In this document: piece after piece, positions 41,417 to 47,401 of the stretch | Layout: each line of letters starts with the position of its first letter | Numbering within the stretch: the first letter of the stretch is position 1 | Source: an uncultured Oscillospiraceae bacterium | Lineage (GTDB): Bacteria; Bacillota; Clostridia; Oscillospirales; Ruminococcaceae | Reading direction: 5' to 3' | DNA length: 47,401 nt | Assembly (NCBI GenBank): GCA_900539195.1 | Contig: UQBC01000019.1 | Span: forward strand, 1 to 47,401 | Position numbers and translations under genes: made by a program | The notes under the pieces: generated by a model | The model's database searches: none | Seen by the model: only the letters and a program-made list of their open reading frames with translations | Told to the model about the DNA's origin: nothing

Positions 41417-42313
41417 TTATACCGAACGTTTCTTTCTTATTCTGTAAGCGACTAGCTTTGCGCATATATTGATTATAAGCACTGTTACAAGCAGTACAAG
41501 CGCTGTAGAGAATGCGTACTTCATTTCGGCACCGCCACGCTGTGCGTACTGGTAAAGCTGAACCGTGAGCGAGCCGCCCTGATTCATTACTTTGCCGAAA
41601 ATATCGCCGAGCGAATTTATACCTACCTCTGCCGCAATACCTGCTGTGAAGATAAGTGCCGCAGACTCGCCTACTATTCTGCCTATGGACAGGATTACTG
41701 AGGTCAGTATACCGTCTATACAGCTGGGAAGAACAACGGTCCTTATAGTATGCCACTTAGGTGCGCCAAGTCCGACAGCACCCTCTCTGTAGCCCATAGG
41801 AACGGTCTTTATCGCCTCCTGCGTGGTGCGGATTATGGTGGGCAGTACCATTATTGACAATGTCAGCGCACCTGTAAGCAGTGAGTAGTTTACCTTGAAG
41901 ATATTGTAGAAGAACACGCTGCCGAAAAGTCCGTATATGATCGAGGGGATACCTGCAAGCGTTTCGGTAGTGAATTCGATTATTCTTGTAAGTCTGCCTT
42001 GCTTTGCGTATTCGGTAAGATATATTGCCGCACCTACGCCGACAGGCGTTGCGATGATAAGCGTAATCACTACAAGATAAAGCGTATTGATTATATTGCC
42101 GAGTACGCCGTAGTTTTCATAAGGATATGAGAACGCCGGAGTTGTAAGGAAGTTCAGGCTCATTCCATCTGTGCCTTTTACGGCTATGTATATAATCATA
42201 CCGAGCGTCAGCGCAACGACTATGCCGGACGAAAGAAAAATCAGAGCCTTCAGCACTATGTCGCTTACTCTTCTGCGCTTTTTAGTAAGAGAATTTGCAA
42301 CTGCTTTTGCCAT
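41417..42313 (-). CDS. pstA: Phosphate ABC transporter permease PstA
   Basis: Inner-membrane permease, 298 aa, six helices. It contains the ATPase-coupling EAA-type loop (TTQEAIKTVPMGYREGAVGLGA, split by the conserved G) and the family pore segment YLTEYAKQGRL. It starts 6 nt after the pstC stop, with ribosome binding site AAAGGCG spanning the gap. Confidence 0.95.
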   Translation of the reverse strand: MAKAVANSLTKKRRRVSDIVLKALIFLSSGIVVALTLGMIIYIAVKGTDGMSLNFLTTPAFSYPYENYGVLGNIINTLYLVVITLIIATPVGVGAAIYLTEYAKQGRLTRIIEFTTETLAGIPSIIYGLFGSVFFYNIFKVNYSLLTGALTLSIMVLPTIIRTTQEAIKTVPMGYREGAVGLGAPKWHTIRTVVLPSCIDGILTSVILSIGRIVGESAALIFTAGIAAEVGINSLGDIFGKVMNQGGSLTVQLYQYAQRGGAEMKYAFSTALVLLVTVLIINICAKLVAYRIRKKRSV

Positions 42314-42319
42314 AATCTA

Positions 42320-43342
42320 TCACGCCTTTCCTGCAGCCTTTGCCGCTTTTTCCTTTTTGCCGCCCTTTTTGAGAATACCGTTGAGTATCAGATTTATTAT
42401 CATAATGAACACGAACAGTACAAGTCCTATCGCAAAGAGCGCCTCTCTGTGAAGTCCGCTCGAATACGGGAATTCGGCAACTATACCTGTTGTGAGGAAT
42501 TTCACCGATGAGAACAGCTCCGGCATATTTGCGCTGTTGCCTGCAACAAGGATGATAGCCATAGCCTCACCTATCGCTCTGCCGACACCGAGAACGACAC
42601 CGGACGCAATACCCGACTTTGCGGCGGGGATAACTACCTTGAAGATAGTCTGTATCTTGGTAGCTCCCAGTCCGTAGCTTGCCTCTCTGTATTCGGAAGG
42701 AACGGCGGATATTGCGTTCTCCGAAATGTTTATGATAGTGGGGAGTATCATTATGGCAAGTACGATTATTGCACTTGCAAGGTTTGCGCCGCCTGTGAAC
42801 TGATGTTCGGGATCATTTGCATAAATGACCTCCTCCAGTGCGTACATAAGCGGCTTTACAAGATTTGCGCCGAGCAAACCGTATATAACCGACGGGATAC
42901 CCGCAAGAAGCTCGACCGCAGGCTTTACTACGTTCTTCATAGCCTTAGGTGCAAGCTCGGACATGAACACCGCTGTGAGAAGTCCTATCGGAACACCGAT
43001 CACTATTGCACCGAGAGTACCGAATACCGACGTGAGAATCAGCGGGAGGATACCGAACTGTTCTTTTTTTGCGTACCATGTGTCGCCGAACAGAAAATCA
43101 GTGATTCCGATTTTTCCTATGGCGGGAGCACCCGATATTATCATATAAATTGTTATCATCAGGACGCATGCTACCGCTGTGATCCCACACACGGTAAATA
43201 TGTACTTCATTACACGCTCTGTAACGTTTGTGAATCCCGATTTTTTACTTCTTATAGCAGATCTCTGCTTTCCGACCGAGCTTACCGCAACTGCTGCGCC
43301 GCTTGTCTTTTCCAAGTAAACCATCCTTTCAGGGCTATACAT
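42320..43342 (-). CDS. pstC: Phosphate ABC transporter permease PstC
   Basis: Partner permease to PstA, up to 340 aa. Six helices follow a cytoplasmic N-terminus of about 45 residues. Motifs: FGTLGAIVIGVPIGLLTAVF (about 110), the EAA loop SAVPSEYREASYGLGATK (about 213) and GRAIGEAMAI. The start is uncertain. ATG 43342 has no good ribosome binding site. ATG 43324 directly abuts AAAGG. A TTG at 43315 is correctly spaced from it. The N-terminal tail is not conserved, so this does not affect the assignment. Confidence 0.94.
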   Translation of the reverse strand: MYSPERMVYLEKTSGAAVAVSSVGKQRSAIRSKKSGFTNVTERVMKYIFTVCGITAVACVLMITIYMIISGAPAIGKIGITDFLFGDTWYAKKEQFGILPLILTSVFGTLGAIVIGVPIGLLTAVFMSELAPKAMKNVVKPAVELLAGIPSVIYGLLGANLVKPLMYALEEVIYANDPEHQFTGGANLASAIIVLAIMILPTIINISENAISAVPSEYREASYGLGATKIQTIFKVVIPAAKSGIASGVVLGVGRAIGEAMAIILVAGNSANMPELFSSVKFLTTGIVAEFPYSSGLHREALFAIGLVLFVFIMIINLILNGILKKGGKKEKAAKAAGKA

Positions 43343-43356
43343 ACTTATACAGCAAA

Positions 43357-43381
43357 TTCCGGTAACGGATTGCTACCGGAA
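43357..43381 (-). terminator. Intercistronic hairpin between pstS and pstC
   Basis: TTCCGGTA/TACCGGAA, 8-bp perfect stem with a 9-nt loop; on the minus strand only TTTG follows. It is probably a partial terminator or 3' stabiliser that makes pstS more abundant than the permease genes, as in other pst operons. Confidence 0.55.
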
Positions 43382-43416
43382 AAGTGCTTACTGTATAAGA
43401 ATTATCGACTTGTTTT

Positions 43417-44292
43417 TTACTTTACGGGAACTGCACCCTGTGCAAGTACGAGTGCCTGACCTTCTTCTGAGAGAATGAAGTCAAGGTAAGCCTTAACAAG
43501 CTTGTTATCGGAACCCTTGAGTGTTGCGCAGATGAAAGGTCTTTGTACCTCGTAAGCGCCGCTCTTTACGTTTTCTTCTGTAGCTTCAATGCCGCCGACC
43601 TTAAGCGCTTTTACTGTTTCGTCAACGTTTGCAAGTGAAGCGTAACCGATAGCACCGTCTGTTGTTGCAACTGCGTTGATAACTGAACCTGTAGATTCAA
43701 GCTCCTGTGCGTACTTCGGTTCCTTGTCGCCCATTACGATAGATTCGAAACCGTCTCTTGTACCTGAACCGTCCTCACGGCCGATAACTACGATAGCCTT
43801 GTCATCTCCGCCAAGCTCCTTCCAGTTTGTAATCTCGCCGGAATATACCTTTGCGAGATCCTCAAGTGAGATGTCTTCGAGCTTGTTTACGGGGTTTACT
43901 ACGAGAGCGATACCGTCAAGTCCTACTACTGTAGCGTCAAGCTTTTCAGCTTCTTCATCCTTGAGCTTTCTTGACGAGTTACCGATGTCGCACTTGCCCT
44001 CTGAGGCTTCCTGGATACCTGTACCCGAACCTGTGAGGTTTAAGTTAACTGTTACGCCCTTGTTCTTTTCCATAAATGCGCCGTTAACAGCCTTGATTAC
44101 CTTTTCCATTGATGTAGAGCCGTTCATTGACAGTGTGCCGCTGAGCTCTTCTGTAGCTGATGCTTCGCTTGCAGATGTGCCTGCCGCAGATGAATCTGTG
44201 CCTGCTACGCTGCTTGTTGCAGTTTGGGAACAGCCTGTTGCTGCAGCAACTATTGCTACGCCTGCGATAAGTGATATTAACTTCTTGTTCAT
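43417..44292 (-). CDS. pstS: Phosphate-binding lipoprotein PstS
   Basis: Extracytoplasmic phosphate receptor, 291 aa. The signal peptide ends in the lipobox ATGC with the lipid-anchored C21. A Ser/Ala/Thr linker follows. Phosphate-binding elements are visible: SMNGSTSMEKVI (about 54-65), GSGTGIQEASEGKCDIGNSSR (about 88-108) and REDGSGTRDGFE (about 176). The start ATG 44292 has AAAGGAAACAAC upstream; the open frame to 44316 has none. First gene of pstSCAB-phoU-phoPR. Confidence 0.96.
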   Translation of the reverse strand: MNKKLISLIAGVAIVAAATGCSQTATSSVAGTDSSAAGTSASEASATEELSGTLSMNGSTSMEKVIKAVNGAFMEKNKGVTVNLNLTGSGTGIQEASEGKCDIGNSSRKLKDEEAEKLDATVVGLDGIALVVNPVNKLEDISLEDLAKVYSGEITNWKELGGDDKAIVVIGREDGSGTRDGFESIVMGDKEPKYAQELESTGSVINAVATTDGAIGYASLANVDETVKALKVGGIEATEENVKSGAYEVQRPFICATLKGSDNKLVKAYLDFILSEEGQALVLAQGAVPVK

Positions 44293-44400
44293 GTTGTTTC
44301 CTTTCTTAAGGGTCATACCCCTCGGAGTTTTCCTGATACTCCATAATGTTTATGTACATTTTTTATCTGCCGTTCGGTTTCCCTCCCGACTACATTTCAT

Positions 44401-44467
44401 ATTATAGTCGCAACGGGCTTTACATTAAAGCAAGGAATGGTATAAAGTCGGTAAAGTTTTTGTAAAG
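44401..44467 (-). promoter_or_regulatory. pstS promoter with CTTTACA repeats (putative Pho box)
   Basis: On the minus strand the -10 box is TATAAT (44406-44401) and the -35 is poor, TTTAAT (44429-44424), as expected for an activated promoter. Upstream are CTTTACA (44467-44461), CTTTACC (44456-44450) and CTTTATA (44447-44441). The first two are 11 bp apart, a PhoB/PhoP-type arrangement. Confidence 0.65.
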
Positions 44468-44505
44468 TCGCATATTCCGCATAGCAAAGCCAAACTATAC
44501 AGCGA

Positions 44506-44600
44506 CTTTACATTTGATTTTTAACGCTTTACAGTTTTCAGCCGTCACTCTGAATAGCTTTATATCTTGATTTGACGGTTAATTTATGGTAGAATAATAT
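44506..44600 (+). promoter_or_regulatory. Promoter of the TPM-like gene with upstream CTTTACA elements
   Basis: CTTTACA occurs at 44506-44512 and 44527-44533 (21 bp apart, two helical turns), and CTTTATA at 44558-44564. The promoter is TTGACG (44572-44577), 17 bp, TAATAT (44595-44600). The half-sites match those before pstS, in the direction of this gene, so both genes may be controlled by PhoP. Confidence 0.55.
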
Positions 44601-44627
44601 CAAAAGTTACACGAAAGAAGGTATAAT

Positions 44628-45695
44628 ATGCCACACTCATCGGGCGGAGGCTCTCACGGGGGCGGAAGCCACCACTCCTCATCGCACAGCTCGTCACACC
44701 GTTCATCATCGGGAGGCGGCTCAAGCAGAATAAGAACCAGCCGTACATACTTCCCCGGTGCAAGAAGATTCGTCTACTACAGAAACGGCGTTCCGAACTA
44801 CGTCTACTCGGATACCGATTTATCAAAAGGTCCGAGCAAGCTGAGATTTTTAATGCTCATATTCTATGTACCGTTTGTTCTGGCGGCGTTCTTGATGATA
44901 TCTACGTCTTTCGGCATACCCGAAAAGCTGAAGGTTGATTATAACTCGCAGATAGTTATACAGGACGACGCTAACGTACTCGGAGATACAACAAAGCTCA
45001 GTTACGCACTTGAGGATTTCTTCAACACAACGGGTATTTCTCCTGCGGTAATGACTGTGTACAACTCCGACTGGGAGGATAACTATACCGACCTTGAGAA
45101 GTACGCTTATGAGCTTTATGTAAACCGGTTCTATGACGAAAAGCACTGGCTGATAGTGTATTCTCAGCCGAAAGATCCCGATGATGAATTCAACAACTGG
45201 TACTGGGAGGGTATGCAGGGTGATGATACCGACAGTATCATTACTTCATCCGTAGCATACGATTTTACAAACGATCTGCACAAGAGGCTGCTTGTCGAGG
45301 GAACAAAGGTAAATGACGCTATCACTGACAGCTTCAACGCACTTACTCCTACCGTAATGAAGTTCAGATTTGAGGGCGAAACCTTCGGAATAGGACTGTT
45401 TATGCTCCTGTTCGTCTGCATACACGCATTCTTTATGGTATTCTTCCGACCTAACGCAAATAAATACAAGGGAGCAAAGGAAGTGCCTCTTGACGGCTAC
45501 TATGCTCCTCCTCAGCAGACTGCACCGCAGCCGCAATCTGTCGTAATGAAGCAGGCATCCTGCGAATACTGCGGAGGCGTTTATACCGTAGGCAGCTGCA
45601 ACGCCTGCCCTCACTGCGGCGCACCTATTCAGCCGCAGGATTACACTGTTCCTGTGCATAACGGCACAAGTACCACAGGCACAAACACGCATTAA
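44628..45695 (+). CDS. TPM-like membrane protein with Gly/Ser/His-rich head and C-terminal zinc ribbon
   Basis: 355 aa. Residues 2-34 are almost only Ser, Gly and His, a possible metal-binding or disordered segment. A membrane helix (about 73-95) leads to a domain (about 100-245) that looks like the TPM fold (IQDDANVLGDTTKLSYAL, TGISPAVMTVY, LEKYAYELYVNRF, HWLIVYS). A second helix (about 249-271) and a Pro/Gln linker follow. The zinc ribbon has C312-X2-C315 and C324-X2-C327-X2-C330. The TPM assignment is by pattern only. The ribosome binding site is AGAAGG. It is divergent from pstS and shares its CTTTACA motifs. Confidence 0.7.
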   Translation: MPHSSGGGSHGGGSHHSSSHSSSHRSSSGGGSSRIRTSRTYFPGARRFVYYRNGVPNYVYSDTDLSKGPSKLRFLMLIFYVPFVLAAFLMISTSFGIPEKLKVDYNSQIVIQDDANVLGDTTKLSYALEDFFNTTGISPAVMTVYNSDWEDNYTDLEKYAYELYVNRFYDEKHWLIVYSQPKDPDDEFNNWYWEGMQGDDTDSIITSSVAYDFTNDLHKRLLVEGTKVNDAITDSFNALTPTVMKFRFEGETFGIGLFMLLFVCIHAFFMVFFRPNANKYKGAKEVPLDGYYAPPQQTAPQPQSVVMKQASCEYCGGVYTVGSCNACPHCGAPIQPQDYTVPVHNGTSTTGTNTH

Positions 45696-45713
45696 CAATC
45701 ATTGAGGTATAAT

Positions 45714-46202
45714 ATGAACGGCTCAAGGATAACCGATTCACCGATAGGCGCTGTACTGCTGATAATCGGCTCAGTCATAGCGGTCATGGCGCTTGTCTGT
45801 GTCATCATTCAGCTTTACAAAAATCATATTTCAGAAAGAAGTATGTGTCGTGAAATTTACGGTACAGATAAGCCTGCCAAGCATAAAAGTGTGCCGAAAA
45901 AATTAAAGGCTCTCGAAGAACGTTTTCGGGAGCTTGATATTCCGCCGGTTTATTCGTTCACGGGTAATTGCTGCTGCGAACATTTCACGATAACGGCGAA
46001 ACGTGAATTTATATTTTATGTATGCTGTCACACGGTTGGCGGCGAAACGCTTGACAAAAAGCTGTTTTTAAATTCCGAAAAAGCAAGGCGGTACATTTTC
46101 CGTGAGGTTATGGATATAGTTCTGAACAGCTACGGCGAAGAAGGGTATTCTGTATACGCTTCAAAGCTCACCGCTGAAGAAAAAGCAATGCTCGGTATAT
46201 AA
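45714..46202 (+). CDS. Hypothetical membrane-anchored protein, 162 aa
   Basis: One membrane helix (residues about 11-34, GAVLLIIGSVIAVMALVCVI) precedes a basic segment and a soluble domain of about 100 residues containing the cysteine run NCCCEH and later YVCCHT, which could bind metal. No family was recognised. The start is ATG 45714, with GAGGT upstream; the TTG at 45702 is only an open extension. It lies 18 nt after the TPM-like gene in the same operon, so the two probably act together. Confidence 0.7.
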   Translation: MNGSRITDSPIGAVLLIIGSVIAVMALVCVIIQLYKNHISERSMCREIYGTDKPAKHKSVPKKLKALEERFRELDIPPVYSFTGNCCCEHFTITAKREFIFYVCCHTVGGETLDKKLFLNSEKARRYIFREVMDIVLNSYGEEGYSVYASKLTAEEKAMLGI

Positions 46203-46234
46203 TCCGCAGGACTCAAGCCGCATATAACGCAAAA

Positions 46235-46260
46235 ATCCCCTCCGCAAAAGCGGAGGGGAT
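46235..46260. terminator. Bidirectional terminator between the TPM-like operon and GH130
   Basis: A perfect 11-bp stem ATCCCCTCCGC/GCGGAGGGGAT with an AAAA loop. The minus side is followed by TTTTTG and the plus side by AGTTTTATG. It lies between convergent genes. Confidence 0.9.
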
Positions 46261-46282
46261 AGTTTTATGCTTTGTCGGTCAA

Positions 46283-47290
46283 TCAGACACTGCTGTGCTT
46301 CTTAACGTAGTCTACAACCTCGTCAACAGTTGTGAATGCCATACTTACGCAGGTATCAGCGCAACCGTAGTAGATAGCGATTCTGCCTGTATCAGCGTCG
46401 CAGAGTGCTGCGCAGGGGAATGTAACGTTCTGAACGTCGCCTACGCACTCATAATACTCTTTGGGGTTGAGAAGGTACTCAGCGCAACGATACTTAACCT
46501 TCCAAGGCTTGTCGATGTCGAGAATAGCAGCTGAGAAGCTGTATACATAGCCGTTGCAGCTCTGGAGAACGCCGTGGTAGAATACCAGCCAGCCTTCGCT
46601 TGTCTCTATCGGGATAGGACCTGCACCGATCTTGAGTGATTCCCAGCCCTTCAGAGGAGCCATAACGTGTCTGTGTTCGCCCCAGTACTTCATATCGGGC
46701 GACTGTGAAAGGTACATATCGCCGAAAGGTGTGTGACCGCTGTCTGAAGGACGGCTGAACATAACGTACTTGCCGTTTATCTTACGGGGGAACAGAACAC
46801 CGTTTCTGTTAAAGGGAAGGAATGCATTCTCGCACTGGTGGAACTCCTTGAAGTCCTTTGTCCAGCCCACACCGATTGTAGGCTTCCAGCCGTATGCGTT
46901 GCACCATGTAATCCAGAATCTGTCCTCGATCCATACGCATCTGGGGTCGTAGCCGTACTGCCAGGGGTTAGCTTCTGCAGTTTCGGGATCGTCGTTTATC
47001 CATTCAACCTTTTCTTCGTTGATGTTCCAGTGTACGCCGTCCTCAGAGAAGCCTGCGTGGATAGCCATATTTCTTTCCTTGTCGTCAACACGGAAAACAC
47101 CTGCGAACTTGCCCTTTTCGCTCTCGAAAGGAACAACTGCGCTGTTGAAGATAGAGTTGCTGGTAGGAAGAAGGTCACGGGGGATTATGGGGTTGTTGTC
47201 TGCACGCCAGATAACATCCTTACAGCCTGCGGGACGATCCTGCCAAGGGATGTTCGGTAATGATGTACCGTTGATAACTTTTACGTTCAT
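46283..47290 (-). CDS. GH130 beta-1,4-mannooligosaccharide phosphorylase
   Basis: Intracellular phosphorylase of 335 aa that splits beta-mannosyl linkages with phosphate to give mannose 1-phosphate. The five-bladed propeller motifs are seen: SNSIFNSAVVPF (about 44-55), VFRVDD, the general-acid candidate D115 in YGYDPR, GVLFPRKINGKYVMFSRPS (about 162-180), KIGAGPIPIETSEGWLVFYHG, and the late LNPKEYYE and CAALCD. Its length and the YDPR form point to the RaMP2-like (GH130_2) oligosaccharide branch rather than the mannosylglucose phosphorylase branch; this is inference. The ribosome binding site AAGGAG is ideal. Any promoter is lost at the contig end. Confidence 0.9.
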   Translation of the reverse strand: MNVKVINGTSLPNIPWQDRPAGCKDVIWRADNNPIIPRDLLPTSNSIFNSAVVPFESEKGKFAGVFRVDDKERNMAIHAGFSEDGVHWNINEEKVEWINDDPETAEANPWQYGYDPRCVWIEDRFWITWCNAYGWKPTIGVGWTKDFKEFHQCENAFLPFNRNGVLFPRKINGKYVMFSRPSDSGHTPFGDMYLSQSPDMKYWGEHRHVMAPLKGWESLKIGAGPIPIETSEGWLVFYHGVLQSCNGYVYSFSAAILDIDKPWKVKYRCAEYLLNPKEYYECVGDVQNVTFPCAALCDADTGRIAIYYGCADTCVSMAFTTVDEVVDYVKKHSSV

Positions 47291-47354
47291 ACTTGATTCT
47301 CCTTGATAATGTCATATTTCCGTTAAGAAGCGTTAATCGCTCTTTGTATTAAGT

Positions 47355-47401
47355 CTGTCTCTTATACACATCTCCGAGCCCACGAGACGTAGAGGAATCT
47401 C
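47355..47401 (+). other. Nextera sequencing adapter at the contig end (not genomic)
   Basis: CTGTCTCTTATACACATCT (47355-47373) is the 19-bp Tn5 mosaic end. It continues into CCGAGCCCACGAGAC (47374-47388), the Nextera read-2 adapter. Then comes an 8-base index GTAGAGGA (47389-47396) and ATCTC, the start of the flow-cell primer. It is library artefact; the genomic part ends at 47354. Confidence 0.98.

Noticed and set aside
42803..43459. 218-codon plus-strand ORF opposite pstC
   Set aside because: It lies antisense to conserved transport genes, with Tyr/Cys/Arg-rich composition typical of a shadow frame.

Overview
The window reads as a chromosomal contig from an anaerobic Gram-positive gut-type bacterium, most likely a Clostridia member of the Ruminococcaceae/Oscillospiraceae. 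The basis is the gene content and signals: NfnAB-type ferredoxin:NADP oxidoreductase, a cysteine T-box, YlxM-Ffh, PadR-DUF1700-DUF4097, a GH130 mannoside phosphorylase, a GH3 glycosidase, strong AGGAGG-type ribosome binding sites and SigA promoters. I cannot assign a species. The last 47 bases (47355-47401) are Illumina Nextera adapter, so genomic sequence stops at 47354.

Layout. 1-2573: tandem terminators, then two unrecognised genes on the minus strand. 2789-6207: ilvBNC for branched-chain amino acids, with a textbook promoter and terminator. 6258-11599: lon-engB-rlmN-aroB operon. 11600-13030: a small island of gene remnants and an XRE/membrane regulator, bounded by two similar terminator hairpins. 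13039-14314: HD-domain protein and CmpB-like membrane protein. 14424-17043: ylxM-ffh-rpsP-khpA (SRP and ribosome). 17072-20110: PfkB sugar kinase convergent with a GH3 glycosidase. 20130-23807: an envelope-type cluster, with three small membrane or secreted proteins under two near-identical promoters carrying 11-bp-spaced direct repeats, and a PadR-DUF1700-DUF4097 operon with a perfect palindromic operator. 23871-26307: serC-serA. 26366-30372: M20 peptidase, a second XRE/membrane regulator and a UPF0104-type membrane protein. 30472-32924: nfnAB. 33000-34925: an orphan lipoprotein sugar-type binding protein carrying an embedded zinc-ribbon motif. 34983-37407: cysE-cysS under a Cys T-box. 37428-44467: complete phosphate module pstSCAB-phoU-phoP-phoR. 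44506-46260: divergent TPM-like/zinc-ribbon membrane protein and a partner. 46283-47290: GH130 phosphorylase.

How the genes fit together. The serine (serC, serA) and cysteine (cysE, cysS) genes form a 3-phosphoglycerate to Ser to O-acetylserine to Cys-tRNA route, with the Cys step controlled by tRNA(Cys) charging. GH3, PfkB, GH130 and the binding lipoprotein point to plant oligosaccharide use. The phosphate system encodes its own sensor and regulator, and CTTTACA repeats lie between pstS and the divergent TPM-like gene, so that gene may belong to the Pho regulon. The most unusual signals are the duplicated four-repeat promoter (20520-20603 and 21713-21797), the zinc-ribbon insertions in exported proteins, and the remnant island. 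I saw no tRNA, rRNA, CRISPR array, transposase or integrase.
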